From: Malania oleifera
Taxonomy: Eukaryota; Streptophyta; Magnoliopsida; Santalales; Ximeniaceae
DNA: 64,000 nucleotides
Assembly (NCBI RefSeq): GCF_029873635.1
Contig: NC_080428.1
Span: 68,753,601-68,817,600 of the forward strand
Direction of reading: 5' to 3'
Position numbers and translations under genes: made by a program. Below, one piece after another: positions 1 through 10,888 of this stretch (within the stretch, counting starts at the first letter, position 1; each line of letters starts with the position of its first letter). The notes beneath the pieces were generated by a model. That model saw only the letters and a program-made list of their open reading frames with translations. It was not told where the DNA came from and ran no database searches.

Positions 1-475
1 GAATCGAAACTTCCAATCATGAATGGAATAGCTACTAGGGGTAAACAGTTTGTAGTCAGGAAGGGCATTGAAATAATACAAATCCTTCTCTACAGTATGC
101 CTCCTCTTTTGATAATAGCTCCAAAACAAAGGCACAGTCGGCTGGTGACCTCGTTTGAGGAGAAGGATGGTGAAACACATCAATATCAAATAAGAATTGG
201 GAGCCAACTGTGAAGGGGCAACGTTATAGAAATGAAGCACATTGGAAAAGAAAGCTAAGAAGGGAAGCCTAAGACCTAGGTCAAGGTAATTAGTATATAG
301 ACATATCTCATTTGTACCGGGCTTCTGAGCTGACTCGAAGCAAGGGTAGCCTAATGTGGATGGTGTCGGGGATAACGAATAAACGACATACGGTCTGCAG
401 CTCTGCTAGGATAAGGTCAAACTGAGCATTCCTAATGGTTATGCAAGATCTGAACTGTGCCTCAGAAGAATTCAT
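1..475 (-). pseudogene. Antisense ORF similar to the 'putative gypsy-type transposon' domain (Transposase_28), frameshifted
   Basis: Minus-strand reading starts at an ATG at 473-475 (MNSSEAQFRS...) and runs to a stop at 308-310. Similarity then resumes in another frame from about 270 to the window edge, with blocks LRLPLLAFFSNVLHF, NVAPSQLAPNSYLILMCF and a C-terminal block ending in a WKFRF-like stretch. The pattern of RLPL, a hydrophobic helix, 'APSQLxPNS', then an aromatic-rich FW/YYQK block recalls the plant Pfam family called putative gypsy-type transposon (PF04195). That family is usually found inside or beside Tat-type retrotransposons; its function is unknown. The frameshift between about 270 and 310 and the cut at the window edge make it a fragment. 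It lies antisense to the element's own LTR, as expected of an additional antisense ORF. A database comparison was not possible. Confidence 0.55.
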
Positions 476-1114
476 GGAGTCAAAATTTAAAAGTATCAAA
501 AGGACAAACAACTTACACAATACAAAGATTTGGATCAATGGTGCATATTTCCAATAGTTTGCTAAGAACATATCCAAGGTAAATGAAGAGCGCGAAGAAC
601 ATTCAAGCAAGATATGAAGAACATTAAGAACATATGAAGAACATAGCAGAAAAAATAGCACATAGCACCAAGAAAAAAAATGAAAAGACACAAGGAAAAG
701 GGTGGAGCAAGGGCGTACCTAGCAACAAGGAAACCTCTCTCGGCTGAGATAGGGAGCAAATGGGCCAGCAAACGCCTTTTATAGACAAAAGTTGGCCCGA
801 ATCTCTACAAGAACGTGAATCCAGAGGAGGTAGAATCATTGATTATCCCACGTATCGAGGAAAAGGTTGTAAGTCCCCGTACAGGCCCGCAGTCTAAAGA
901 AGATATCACGCAACTCCCACGTGCTGGCAAAGGCTCCATACAAGCACACCTCCCAATCAGATGGAACACCTAAAAGACGTGTAATCCCGAGGAAAATCGT
1001 GATACCCCAAAGGTATGACTTACTTAATGAAAAATCTTGAAACTTTGTAGGTGAAAGCCAAATTATGAAGACTATTGGAACTCTAAAAGTATACCACTGC
1101 GTGCGAACACGTCT

Positions 1115-1440
1115 TGAAATCGGCCCCGCTAATGAGCAACGCTCACGAGGCCCAAAAGAAGATGCCCAAAAGATGAGTACGACTCATTAGGCAAAGAAGA
1201 TCAGCCCAACTGATGGGCTAAGGTTCATAAGGCTACAAAAATGCCCAAAAAATGAGTATGGCTCATTAGGCAAAAAAAGATCAACCCAGCTAATGAGCAA
1301 CACTCCTAAGTTCCAAATAAGATGCCTAAGAAAATGAGTACGGCTCATTAGGCATAGAAGACCGGCCCAACTAATGTGCTAAGGCTCATGAAGCCAAAAA
1401 AAATGCCCAAAAGATAAGCATAACTCATTAGGTAAAGAAG
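1115..1440 (+). repeat. Tandem array, ~80-bp period, about 4 units
   Basis: The motif 'atgccca/taa' recurs at 1162, 1241, 1322 and 1402, spacings 79, 81 and 80. Each is followed by 'gagta..gctcattaggca' and a 'cccaactaatg..ctaagg' block. A partial unit precedes at about 1115. Array 1 of 3 in the Tat-like 3' untranslated region. Confidence 0.85.
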
Positions 1441-1446
1441 ACTGAG

Positions 1447-1700
1447 AACTGCTCAGTTAAATTCTCGAAAAGAGCTAGTCGGAACAAAATTCCCCAAGAG
1501 AAGTTGCTTAACAAAATTCTCGGGAAGGGCTGGTTAGAACAAAGTTCTCTAAGAGAAATTGCTCAGCAAAAGTACTCGAGAGGAGCTGATTGGAATAAAG
1601 TTCCCTAAAAGGAACTGCTTGGAAACTTACCTCAAGAGGAGCTGAGGAGCTGCTCAGAAGAAATCCACGAGGAGAGCTGCTCGGGGTAAATGCTCGCGAG
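1447..1700 (+). repeat. Tandem array, ~56-bp period, 3-4 units
   Basis: Units begin with 'ctgctcag/ttgctta' at about 1447, 1503, 1559 and 1615. Each holds 'aaattctcg..gagctg' and 'gaacaaagttccc.aagag'. The period is about 56 bp and the last units decay by 1700. Array 2 of 3. Confidence 0.8.
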
Positions 1701-1860
1701 AGCTAGCTTGGTGTGATTGGTTCGGAAAAAGCCAACACGTCTCAAAATCGACTCGAATCAGCCAAAATTGGCTCCACATCAGCTCAGGTAAGCCGTTTAT
1801 GCCTAGTCCGGCTTGGTGAAGCCGAACCCAACCTAATCTCAGCTCGAATCCGCTGAATTC

Positions 1861-2175
1861 AGCTTGACATCGGCTCAGATCAACTGTTTTCCTCCAATTC
1901 GGCTCGGCATCGGCTCAAATCAGCTGTTTTCCACCAATACAGTTCGGCATCGGATCGGATAAATCGTTTTCCTCCAATCCAACTCAGCATCGACTCGGAT
2001 TAACCATTTTTCTCCAATCCGGCACGACATCGGCTCGGATCAGCCGTTTTCCTCCAATCCAGCTCAGCATCGACTCAGCATCAGCTCAGATCAGTCGTGT
2101 TCCTCTAATCCGGCTCATTAAAGTTGAATGCGTCTTAATATCGGCTCGGATTAGCCGTCTCCCTCCACTCTGGCT
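1861..2175 (+). repeat. Tandem array, exact 40-bp period, 5 regular units plus two longer ones
   Basis: Units start at 1861, 1901, 1941, 1981 and 2021 with constant 40-bp spacing. The consensus contains 'ggctcggcatcggctcgga' followed by 'tcagccgttttcctccaatc'. The next copy (2061-2111) has an internal duplication of about 11 bp and the last (2112-2175) is degenerate. Related degenerate sequence starts at about 1741. Array 3 of 3. Confidence 0.9.
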
Positions 2176-2238
2176 CAATAACAAAAAAAAAAAGATAACT
2201 TTCAAACTTTCAAGAACAAGTTTCGAAAATTTGAAACT

Positions 2239-2251
2239 AAGGAGGGACAAC
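2239..2251 (+). promoter_or_regulatory. Polypurine tract before the 3' LTR
   Basis: The purine run 'aaggagggacaac' directly precedes the LTR's TG. It is the expected primer for plus-strand DNA synthesis in an LTR retrotransposon, and it fixes the LTR start and the element's plus orientation. Confidence 0.7.
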
Positions 2252-2705
2252 TGATATACCCTAAATGTATATTTATCTATCATAAAGGAGCATTAAGGTG
2301 CAGCAGCAATTAGGGTCATTATTGCTCAAGGACAGTTGCTTTGAAAGGGGTCCACCCCATGCAAGTCAGAGCAATCCACGTCCGCATCCCAGATAGCTAT
2401 AATTGGCTCCTTAAAAGTTAGAGCAATTCAAACCCGTGCCATAGCTCACCAATAAATATCCATACACCCTTAGGTCAAATTCGTCAATTATAAGTAGGGG
2501 TTCGGGCAAGAGGTCAAGGTAAGTCATTCTTAATAAAATCTTACTGTTGCGTTCAACTTCTTCGAAGCGTTCCCTTACTTAGGCATCGGAGTGATCCCTC
2601 AGAGTACACCCTGGGTTCTCCAAGCGTGTTCTGTTTTCATCCTTTTCAGGTCATCGAAAGTCAGAGAGTAACATTGTAGGTCATCACCATTTTTATCCCG
2701 CAACA
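2252..2705 (+). mobile_element. 3' LTR of the Tat-like element (454 bp)
   Basis: Begins TGATATACCC right after the polypurine tract and ends CCCGCAACA. A TATA box (TATAAGTA, 2499-2506) lies 248 bp into the LTR and is followed by a GC-richer transcribed part. The block at 2570-2650 is a commonly repeated plant LTR motif. The left flank lies outside the window, so no target-site duplication can be tested. Confidence 0.65.
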
Positions 2706-3516
2706 TTATCAAAAACCTCCCATAAGATTTTAAGAATTTGAAAACTCTCCCCTAAAATTTGTCAAAAAGTTTCGAACCGTCCCTTATATTTTATAAAAAA
2801 GACAAGTTTTTTGAAAAAAAAAATTATTTTTTAATAAATCTAAAAAAAAAGTTTTGCAGCATTATAAAACTTTAAGAGAGGCTAGAATTTTAAAATCTCT
2901 AAAAAAAATTCTATTTTTTTTATTAAATTTTAGGAAAAGTAAGTGTTGTTTATCCTTGACAAAAATATAAGCACAGAGGAGAAAAAAAAAAACATAAAGA
3001 GCGGTTATAAGTGTTTAATAAAAAAAAATCTACGTGTAAAAAATATTTTAAAAAAAAAAATTCCAGAAGCATCCTTAGTATTTTCAATTCAGGTGGGGTC
3101 CCAGGAAAAGATGTATCAAAAATAAATATCTTCCAGCTGTCCAATCCCGGGGAGCAGATCTCTGTCACACCTCCCAAAGTTTATTTATTTATTTATTAGA
3201 AAAAAAAATCACACTATTATAGGCAGTAGGGTACAATGGAATGCAACAAGTACAATATAAAGATTTAAAATACTAGACATTTTTATAATTATAAATTAAT
3301 TAACGCAAATTTAATTTAAACAACTACATACTATATATGGCCTATTATATAGGTGGAAAAAAATTGTGAGGCTCGATAATTTAAAAAAAATTTGAATAGT
3401 TGTTGACTACTATGTTTATGGTAAAAGTCAAGATTTCAAATTGTTTTTGTTCTAATATGTAAATTTGTAATTCTTATTTTTAAGTTTTTTATATATTTTA
3501 ATTAAAAATTAAGTTT
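2706..3516. other. AT-rich intergenic stretch with fold-back-like sequence
   Basis: No gene seen. The first 250 bp hold two imperfect arms rich in 'ctccc..aagattttaa' and 'tttaaaatctc', resembling the weak fold-back sequences at 16590-16800 and 24840-25060. A (TTTA)n run lies at 3180-3199. Confidence 0.4.
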
Positions 3517-4554
3517 TAAGTTATAACGACCTGCTTAATTGATCATATAAATTATTTTTTTTTCCACATAATGATAATATCTTAGTAAACCATAATCCAC
3601 CTGCACCCAAAGGTACTAAGAGTAACCTGAAATTCATCACCATTACCTAAACAGTAAGAAACGTGAAATCATACACAATCAAAATACCATATAACTCAAT
3701 ATCAGAGTTTACTACAACCGTCATATAAATATGCATATCTCAAAAATATCCAAAATAGTTCTAGGGTCGCCACCCAAAATCCACCTAACCCTAGCAAGTA
3801 CTTACCCTGCAGGTAAGGTAGGGCTAACAAACACTAGTGTTGCGGAACTTTATCCACTCTTCTATCTGGGACTCCTAAAATGTTTATATAATTTGGGATG
3901 AGACACCTCTCAGAAAAAAAAAAATAATTAATATCAGTGTGTGGCAACATGAGTATTTTCGTGATATACATATAATCGTACATAAACATACTTGGTAAAA
4001 TTATCTATGTCATATCTGGGAAAAACATGTATATAATCATATCATAGTGGAACATACTAAATTTCCATAAACATATTTCATTTCATATAATAATAATAGA
4101 AAAACATTTTGGAAGGTTAGTTGACTGGTGTCATGTCTTACTCTCACATGACTGGGTTGTGCGACCCGAATACGAGATCTGACAATGGTTGGCCGACCAC
4201 TGCTGGATCAAAAGTAAAAGTCTATAAGTACGATAGGTCTGCCTCTACTAGTCCGTACATCAGGGGCGCCAACACTATAATAAACCACGTCGACTGCGAT
4301 TCTCCCATTGCTCCGTACGGCTAGCGGTAGCACTAACATATCATGATCGTGATCATATAACTACGGTACCGTACTCGTGTAAGCCTAAATTAAGTTAACT
4401 AGGTTTTGATAACATATAACATATTTTCAAACTGTGATGCATGGATATTTCATAATAATAATTGTCAAATCAATATCATCATATCATTTCATAACATAAT
4501 ATGAAAATTTTCGAATCTTACGCCTGCATTTTCGTATTTTATCAATTACGACCT

Positions 4555-4725
4555 GTACGTTGTATTACATATCAGATAAAATTCTCAGTCCATACATCGA
4601 CATATCATATAAAAGGCTCAGCCCGTACGCTGGCATATCATATAAGAAAACTCTCGGCCCGTACGCCAATATATCATAATAAAATCCTCGGCACGTACGT
4701 CGATATATCATATAAAAACTTTGTA
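4555..4725 (-). repeat. Short tandem array inside the solo LTR (~35-50 bp units)
   Basis: Four to five imperfect units with core 'ggcccgtacgc.ggcatatcatata'. Related but differently sized arrays occupy the corresponding place in the other gypsy LTRs. Confidence 0.6.
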
Positions 4726-5324
4726 TCATTTAAACATTTTTTCATAAACAATAAACCATAATAAATTTTACTCATGCCACACAAAATGGGTATTACTCAT
4801 ATTTAAATCATATCATTATTTACAACAGTATTTTCCCAAACAAAATGCTAATATATATATTTTCCTGAAATTAAATGCTGTAAGATTATACATATATTTT
4901 CATGAAAACAATTAGCTTAGTTTATCCCTTTACTTAATTCCTGAAGAACCCTTAAAATACACCAATCCTATACCCGGAGGGTTCTTTGTTCAATACCCTG
5001 AAATCAACATCTCTCAAAACAAAATTTCAGTATTTTCTTGACTACTACAATTTTTATAATTACAAGGAAGTCAAATACTGAATAAAAATTCTTACCCTAA
5101 ACTTGGGATGGAGTTCAAGCTAACCTCGCCGACGATCCATTCCTATAGACTTGAAGAGAACTTTCCCATAAGTGTCGTGGAGGCTTTGGATCTTTGATCC
5201 GGCGAAGAACGGATCTAGAAATTCAGAGAGAAGGGAGGTAAACTAAAGAGGAGAGAGAAAGAGAGGTTTGTGTGTGAATTTTCAACCAAAAATGAATTTT
5301 ATGCATATTTATATAGTGGCCTTC

Positions 5325-5510
5325 GTTGATGAGTCATGTCACTTCGTCGACGAATTTCGTCACTTCGTCAACGAGGTCAAGAAGGAAATTCGTCGACGAA
5401 TGCTTACTTCTTGTCGACGAAATTTAAAACTGCGATATATCCTCTCAGTTTCTTCTCCTCGACGAGACACATCCCCGTCGACGAATCCCCTATATTCGTT
5501 GACGAGATCC
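5325..5510 (-). promoter_or_regulatory. U3 cluster of TTCGTCGACGAA-type dyads
   Basis: About seven variants of TTCGTCGACGAA/CTCGTCGACGAG lie within 190 bp, directly upstream (minus strand) of the TATA box at 5306-5315. Their repeated position before the TATA box suggests a promoter/enhancer role. That role is inferred; the motif cluster is directly visible. Confidence 0.55.
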
Positions 5511-5593
5511 TATTTAAATATTAAAATATAATTTCCTTTTTCCTCTTCTTTCATTATTTAAATAGCATAGTTTCTCCGAATCACTACATAAGT

Positions 5594-8500
5594 GGTGATA
5601 AATATTCTTAATTTTATACTTTTTGAATCATTATTCGGGAAAAAGAAAACTCTTGAGTCCCAATAATTCTCAGTCAAGATCTCATTATGTTAATAGCTTC
5701 TTTAAAAATAAAAGGTTTTAATTTTCACATTTAATTATAAAAAAATATATATAAAAATAAAATATATATATATCAAATCAATAAATAAAAAATTGGTACA
5801 CGCATCCTTAATATTAGAATAACTTTTTATGTTTAATAGTATCTGATACAGAGAGAGAGAGAGAGCAGATGGAAAACTATTATAAGAAATGAATTTCCTT
5901 CTTATGATTTTCCTTTCATTTCTTAAGATAAAATCCTTACTATAAATTAACCCCGAAAGTCTCATTTGATTTTTAAATAATGTAAAAATAGATAACATAA
6001 TTCAACAAATTTTAAATTAAATCCTAAAAAGAAGCTCGATCGAATCTTAAGAAAAATTTAAGCCCTCCCTAAATATCACATAAATCCTCCCCTACTAATA
6101 AAATTATGTTGAAGTAGCGTGATGTGTAAACTTTTCTTAATTTTATATAATTTTAAATTAATTAATTGGGATAATCTTATCAAACGATAGAAGTTGACAA
6201 GAGAATCACCGTGGTCCTTCCCTTAAAATTTATACTTTGATTTTATATTTTTCTTAGTCTATAGTCAATTAACAATTTATATTGCACGTTAAAGTTGCAT
6301 TCCCTTTTGTAGGGGACCCAATAATCCTCCATTGCAAGTGGTCATCATTTTGCAGCCCATTACGGGCAAGTCAAATTAATTATTATTTTTTTTAAAAAAA
6401 AAATGGGCATCTAAATGAGATCCCATATTTCATAGGGAGTAGATATGTGATAACTTTTTTTATGCATAAATTAATGGAGCATCGATGGATTAAAATCAAT
6501 CTAATTAAATTAATTAATTTTTTATTAATAAGGGTGAAAGACATCGGCATAATTATTAGAAATTTAGAAGTATTTAAATATCAAATAAAAAAAATTTTAA
6601 TTTCATATGCTCGCAGATCAACATCGGATATTAGTTAATTTTCAGTTGTTGGGATTTTCGACAATTTAATAACAGGAAAAAATCATCGACGATTTTTTTC
6701 TTCTAATAAATATTTTATCTGAAACCATTGGAGGAGGATATATAAAAATCATCCACGATTTATTAGAAAGCTACATAATTTCTTTTATAAAATCAAAGGA
6801 TCCTTTAATTGATTCGTTTGGAACCAAATGGTTTACACATAAAGGTCGTTAATATTGTGAGGCGATGAATGGGGTACGACTCTTGGTAATTACTTTTTAC
6901 TTAAAAAAAATAAAGAGATAAGTTTTTTAATAAAATTTTTAAAAGATAAAAAATGAAGAGAGGATGAAAGGGAACCGACAGAACGCAGAGGCGAGCATGA
7001 TTGAGGGTAGTAGCGGTAGCGGTAGCGGTGGCGGTGGCTTTGAGTTTTTTTCTTTTTGAAGGAGAGTTTTTGTGTGATCCATGTGTGCATGTGCGGACAG
7101 CGCATTCCTGCGTCACCGCCTTCCATATCTGTCACGGGCAGCACGTGACCCTGTTGGGCCCCACTCCCTCCAGTGCTGTCCCACCTGGTCCCCCTTGATG
7201 GACCTTCTCCTCCGTATCTCATCGTACGCCCCACCGGCGTATTTTAGCCTTCCGCCCTCTTCGCCCGTCACATCACGTGCGTTTCCGAACTCGCGAGGAT
7301 TTTTTTTTTGGTGGAAGATGTTTGACGTGACTGCTTTTAAAAATGATTTATTTTATTATATATTCTGCAAGTCTTGAAAAAAAAAAAAAAGTAGATATAA
7401 ATCGATTTACTATTGGAAAAGTTAATGAATAATGTTTTTAAAAAAGCAACTTCTCTAAGACCCTGTTTGGTTTAACAACTTTGTTTCCGAAAAGAAAAAA
7501 TAAAATAAAATAATTGAAAATACATCTTTCATTGTATTTCCTCAAAATTTATTTTGATATAATTAAAAATTTTAAAAAAATTAGTCATCTGTAAGGTTAA
7601 AATTCTATTCATTGATTTCTTTATATATTTTATTTTAATTTTTACTTTTCTTAATAACTAAACATAAAAAAGTGAATTTTATATATTTCTCTTTTTTTAC
7701 TTTTCCTGTCCTAATAGAAAAAATAAAAAATTAGATAATTATTTCTTTCAATTTTTCTTCATTTGCTTTTCTACCTTTAATTAAACAATTTTAAGGGGAA
7801 AAAAATAAAAACAAACCTTTTTTTTTTTTTTAATGTTTCTTTTCATAGTGTCTTAGGATCAAAACAATAAATTGGTCTTCATAGGCATAACTTGTGTGGC
7901 ATTGTCTACATGGTTAAATTTAGAATTGTTCGAATTTATATAAAAATTGATATAGATTTTTTTTTATTTATAATCGGGGACGTCAACCACCAGATTTTAT
8001 GCAAGGACTGAAAACCGTCCACCCATTGATGCATTCTTGGTAATTCACCAACGTAATACCTTGATGGGTAATCGAATTCGTGACTTTGGAATCACTTACA
8101 CAAAACATTTCTCCAATACTTCATTTTAAATGTTTGTATGAATTATCTTCAATACAATAGACATTTATAATAAAAGAATTAAGATTTAGGGCAACATTTA
8201 CGTTCATTCAATTATTTCATGAACTCTTATACGTTTTAGGATAACATATATTTATCTTTTCTGAACTTTTGATATATATAAATATTTTTTTAGAGATTTT
8301 AAATTTTTTAAGTTCTATTTAAAGTTTTTCAGCAAAAAAAAAAAATCTTCATATATTTGATAAAAACATAAACTTTTTCTATAAAATTTCAAGAAATTCT
8401 TTTAAAAGGATTCAAAAGTCATATTTTCAATTGTACAATTTTTTGTTTTTCTACAAGGCTTCCCAATGGCAGTGACCCTAGCGCACAGGGCTAGGGTGCG

Positions 8501-9120
8501 TAGTGCGTAGGTCGCGGCGCATGTTAGCTTCTTCACCGAAAGCAAAGGTGGCAGCGTTCTCGTCCCGCTAGAAAGTTAAAAAGTGAAAAGCCGTGCCGCG
8601 TGCAACGCACGCCGTTTCCTTTTGCAGTTGCGGGGCACGGGAAATCTTAAAAAGAACTCTGATGCCGACACTCCCCGCTAAAACGGAAGGAGCACCAAAC
8701 GCTTGCCACGAGAGAGAGCCGGAAAAAGCACACCGCAAACTCCGCTCTATGGTTTATGTGGGGACAAAACCGTCTTTACACTACTAGGGAGTGGCATTAA
8801 TATAATCTTCTTTAGTAACGGATAAGATGCGCCCGTATCAAATCTATTTTTTAATTTTAAGATTTTTTTTTTTAAAGGGAGGCAAGACCGTGTTTGGAGC
8901 ACCAAATTAAATAAGAATGATTCTTTTTCTTCTACAATTTGAAACGTTCCTAAAACAGAAAGGAATGATCTAAATATTATACAAGAGTTGGGGGACCAAA
9001 ATGAAAACCCAAAAAACGCCTCCATTTCTCGACCATTTGCCTCCCCCAGCTTCACTCTTTTCCTGTTGAAACCCCTACAATTTCTACTATTTGTCTTTTG
9101 AACCCCAAAGCCATTGACGG
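5594..9120. other. AT-rich intergenic region with two GC-richer islands
   Basis: No supportable gene. An (AG)n run lies at about 5851-5865. GC-richer islands at 6960-7300 and 8460-8790 contrast with their surroundings. The first contains a GGTAGC/GGTGGC hexamer run (7006-7038) and two CACGTG G-box cores (7142-7147 and 7274-7279). These may be remnants of a promoter, but no adjacent reading frame was recognised. Open frames across 6890-7380 follow the hexamer repeat and are not convincing. Confidence 0.5.
7006..7038 (+). repeat. GGTAGC/GGTGGC hexanucleotide minisatellite
   Basis: Four to five imperfect hexamer units in a locally GC-rich segment. It reads as a short Gly/Ser or Val/Ala run in open frames, which makes those frames look more coding than they are. 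Confidence 0.75.
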
Positions 9121-9618
9121 CTACATGAAAAGCTCAGACTGCAACAAGGTATTGTAGTTAGCTGCCTCGTCTTCGAACTCCCACAAACCGCCGTAGAGAG
9201 AGAAACAATCGCCGCCGTTGAAATCTCCCTCTCCTTCGTCTACTCTGATTTCGCTGCTCGGAATCCCGAGCTCGTCATCGGAGGCCTCCAGCAGATGCCT
9301 AATAACCCTCTCTTTATCGTCCTCCTTCGTCAGGTTGAGGGAAGAAGGAGAGGAGTAATCTCCGGCGGAGGCCGCGGAGGATAAATTTTCGTCGGGGAGC
9401 GACTGCGCGGGGTAACATGGCGGAGGATCGAAGGCGGATTCGGTGGAGAGCTCCTGCTGGAGGGTGGTGATGAGGGAGGACAGATCTGAATTCGGTTCCT
9501 CTTCGTGATCTGCCTCCAGGAGAGAGAGTATGTGGTTGTAGGACTTGTGGCGCTTCGAGTCATCTAGCTCCTCGATCTGAGTTTCTTCTCTGTGGCGCTT
9601 CAATGGTGTTTCCGCCAT
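9121..9618 (-). CDS. Unrecognised small acidic plant protein, probably nuclear (165 aa)
   Basis: An intronless frame of 165 residues from ATG at 9616-9618 to TAG at 9121-9123. The frame stays open 44 codons further upstream, but that extension runs through the TATA box (9714-9721) and is low-complexity Ser/Pro/Thr, so the downstream ATG is preferred. Visible features: basic clusters KRHR (7-10) and KRHK (22-25), suggesting nuclear import; a likely helix at 26-38 (YNHILSLLEADHE); a Ser/Pro-rich middle; an ERVIRHLLEASDDELGIP block (104-121); and a C-terminal LWEFEDEAANYNTLLQSELF block (145-164). Alternating acidic and hydrophobic segments resemble transcriptional co-regulator or activation regions, but I do not recognise the family and assign no function. 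GC content is well above its surroundings. No intact neighbour gene exists in the window. Confidence 0.8.
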   Translation of the reverse strand: MAETPLKRHREETQIEELDDSKRHKSYNHILSLLEADHEEEPNSDLSSLITTLQQELSTESAFDPPPCYPAQSLPDENLSSAASAGDYSSPSSLNLTKEDDKERVIRHLLEASDDELGIPSSEIRVDEGEGDFNGGDCFSLYGGLWEFEDEAANYNTLLQSELFM

Positions 9619-9713
9619 TGGGAAAGAGCTTGTCTTAGCAGAGAGTAAGATAAAAGTAAATGAATAAATAAAAGGGAGGGAAGATGTGGAAAGAGAAGAG
9701 AGCGGGGAAGGGG

Positions 9714-9721
9714 TTATATAG
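9714..9721 (-). promoter_or_regulatory. TATA box of the 165-aa gene
   Basis: The minus strand reads CTATATAACC about 96-100 bp before the chosen ATG. It is followed by a pyrimidine-rich stretch typical of plant core promoters. Transcription would be expected to start near 9685, giving a 5' leader of about 65-70 nt. Confidence 0.65.
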
Positions 9722-9750
9722 AGGGACGGGGAAAGGGAAGATCCGGTCAA

Positions 9751-10189
9751 AATGTGTTCATAAAAAAAATAAAGAGGACGGGGGAAATTTTAATTATTTA
9801 ATATTTAATGCCCCCAAATATAAATACAATTTAATTTAATGTGGGAGAGCGAAAGATGCTGAAGGAAGGGAGAAAAAATAAAGAAATGGGAAAAAGGAAA
9901 GGAGGATGGAGAAAGGTTATGGTGTGGTGCGGGAGTCGGTCTTATCTACGTTGGGTACCGTTGGATCGGTTCTCGTGGGGACCGTTGGGTTATCGAGTCG
10001 TATTGGAGGGTAGAGATGGCAGGAAGCGTACCGGCGGGGGTGCGAAAGATATCTGAGCCAAAAAGATGGCGTGACAAACTGACAATGCCAAAAATGAAAG
10101 TTGCGGTTGGAGTATGAAGAGGGTACCGGCGCGGAGCCCTGCCCGAGGAGGTGCGCAAGTGGCCCATAAACTTTATAATTTTATAATAA

Positions 10190-10191
<2 letters not shown>
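9751..10191. other. Intergenic DNA upstream of the 165-aa gene
   Basis: Purine-rich and moderately GC-rich. Open frames here lack coding character. Probably proximal promoter and spacer; no specific element identified. Confidence 0.4.

Positions 10192-10231
<40 letters not shown>
10192..10231. repeat. (TA)n microsatellite
   Basis: Uninterrupted AT dinucleotide run of about 40 bp at the start of the local duplication unit. Confidence 0.95.
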
Positions 10232-10235
<4 letters not shown>

Positions 10236-10720
10236 TACATTTCAGGTCCACATGACAAAGCCAGATTGAACGTGACAAGTGAAAATCACGCTGTGTCCAA
10301 CTATTATAATTCTTTCTGCACAACTCATAAAGGTCAGAAGTTTATAGTCATTAATTAAATGTATTTTTATTTTCATATATTTTAATAATGAGGAGCTCAT
10401 TCATTCATTCAAACGATTAATTTTGGAATGTTTGTGAAATAGTTTTTATTTTTAACATTTATTTAATGTCATGATGAATCAACTTCTGTGTATCAATGTC
10501 ATAATTAACACAAGCAATTTGCATTTTTATTTTTTTTTATAGTTTTATTTGTATAATTGAAGTGTTTAACTATTTTTTTTTATATGGCAAGATTTTATGA
10601 TGTAAAAAGGAGTCATCAATCAGAATCTATTATAAAGTATGTTTAAACACTTATATCGTAGGTAGTTGTAATTATTTTCTGGTAGCTGACATTCAGTATA
10701 AAATTTATTAGATCATGACT
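10232..10720 (+). repeat. Local duplication unit, copy 1
   Basis: Collinear, diverged match to 13725-14235. Both read 'cacatgaca...gt/aacaagtgaaaatcac', then 'tgatgaatc..ct..tgt..caatg.cataattaaca', then 'gtaaaaag.agt' and 'taggtagtt.taattatt'. Content is noncoding. The right flank is interrupted by the solo LTR at 10889-12919; homology to a third, weaker copy around 16075-16200 resumes after it (12930-13140). Confidence 0.6.
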
Positions 10721-10888
10721 ATAAACACTTGCAACGTAAGTCACATAATACGTTAGTGAGGAAGAGTTAGTTAGTTACTGTGGGAGACAGTAGAAGCAGT
10801 CGGGATAGACCTAAAATAACTTAGAAGAAGATATTGAGTAAAGATTTAATAGCTCTAAATCTGTCACGATCCATGATTGCATAAATTG

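Larger units (their letters stand above)
1..2705 (+). mobile_element. 3' end of a Tat-like Ty3/gypsy LTR retrotransposon
   Basis: Read on the plus strand, the order is: antisense extra ORF (1-475), about 1 kb of three different tandem arrays (1115-2175), a polypurine tract (2239-2251) and a TG...CA LTR (2252-2705). This is the known 3' layout of the Tat lineage, which often carries an antisense additional ORF and tandem repeats between pol and the 3' LTR. The gag-pol part would lie left of the window and is not seen. The lineage call is inference from layout plus the LTR motif around 2580-2650 (a 'taggcatcggagtg' block followed by a C-rich stretch). It could instead be a non-autonomous derivative lacking gag-pol. 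Confidence 0.6.
3522..5588 (-). mobile_element. Solo LTR of a chromovirus-like Ty3/gypsy family, TSD TAAGT
   Basis: The 2067-bp unit runs from TATAACGACC (TG mutated to TA) to CACTACA and is flanked by identical TAAGT duplications at 3517-3521 and 5589-5593. Minus orientation is shown by the TATA box at 5306-5315 (TATATAAATA on the minus strand) and by CGTCGACG-type dyads upstream of it at 5325-5510. It shares a 'gggttgtgcgacccgaa' block (4153-4170) and an exact ACGGTACCGT palindrome (4363-4372) with the other gypsy LTRs here. No internal region is present, so it is a solo LTR left by LTR-LTR recombination. Confidence 0.88.

Noticed and set aside
1861..2060. CRISPR-like regular repeats
   Set aside because: Units are contiguous 40-bp tandem repeats without unique spacers, in a plant retrotransposon 3' region.
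6890..7377. Possible gene in the GC-rich island
   Set aside because: Frames on both strands follow a hexamer repeat and lack family motifs; no splice or start context was convincing.
8593..9055. Short open frames downstream of the 165-aa gene
   Set aside because: No recognisable motifs; they lie in the gene's likely 3' flank.
9619..9750. 45-codon N-terminal extension of the 165-aa protein
   Set aside because: It crosses the TATA box and is Ser/Pro/Thr low complexity; the internal ATG at 9616-9618 fits the promoter spacing.
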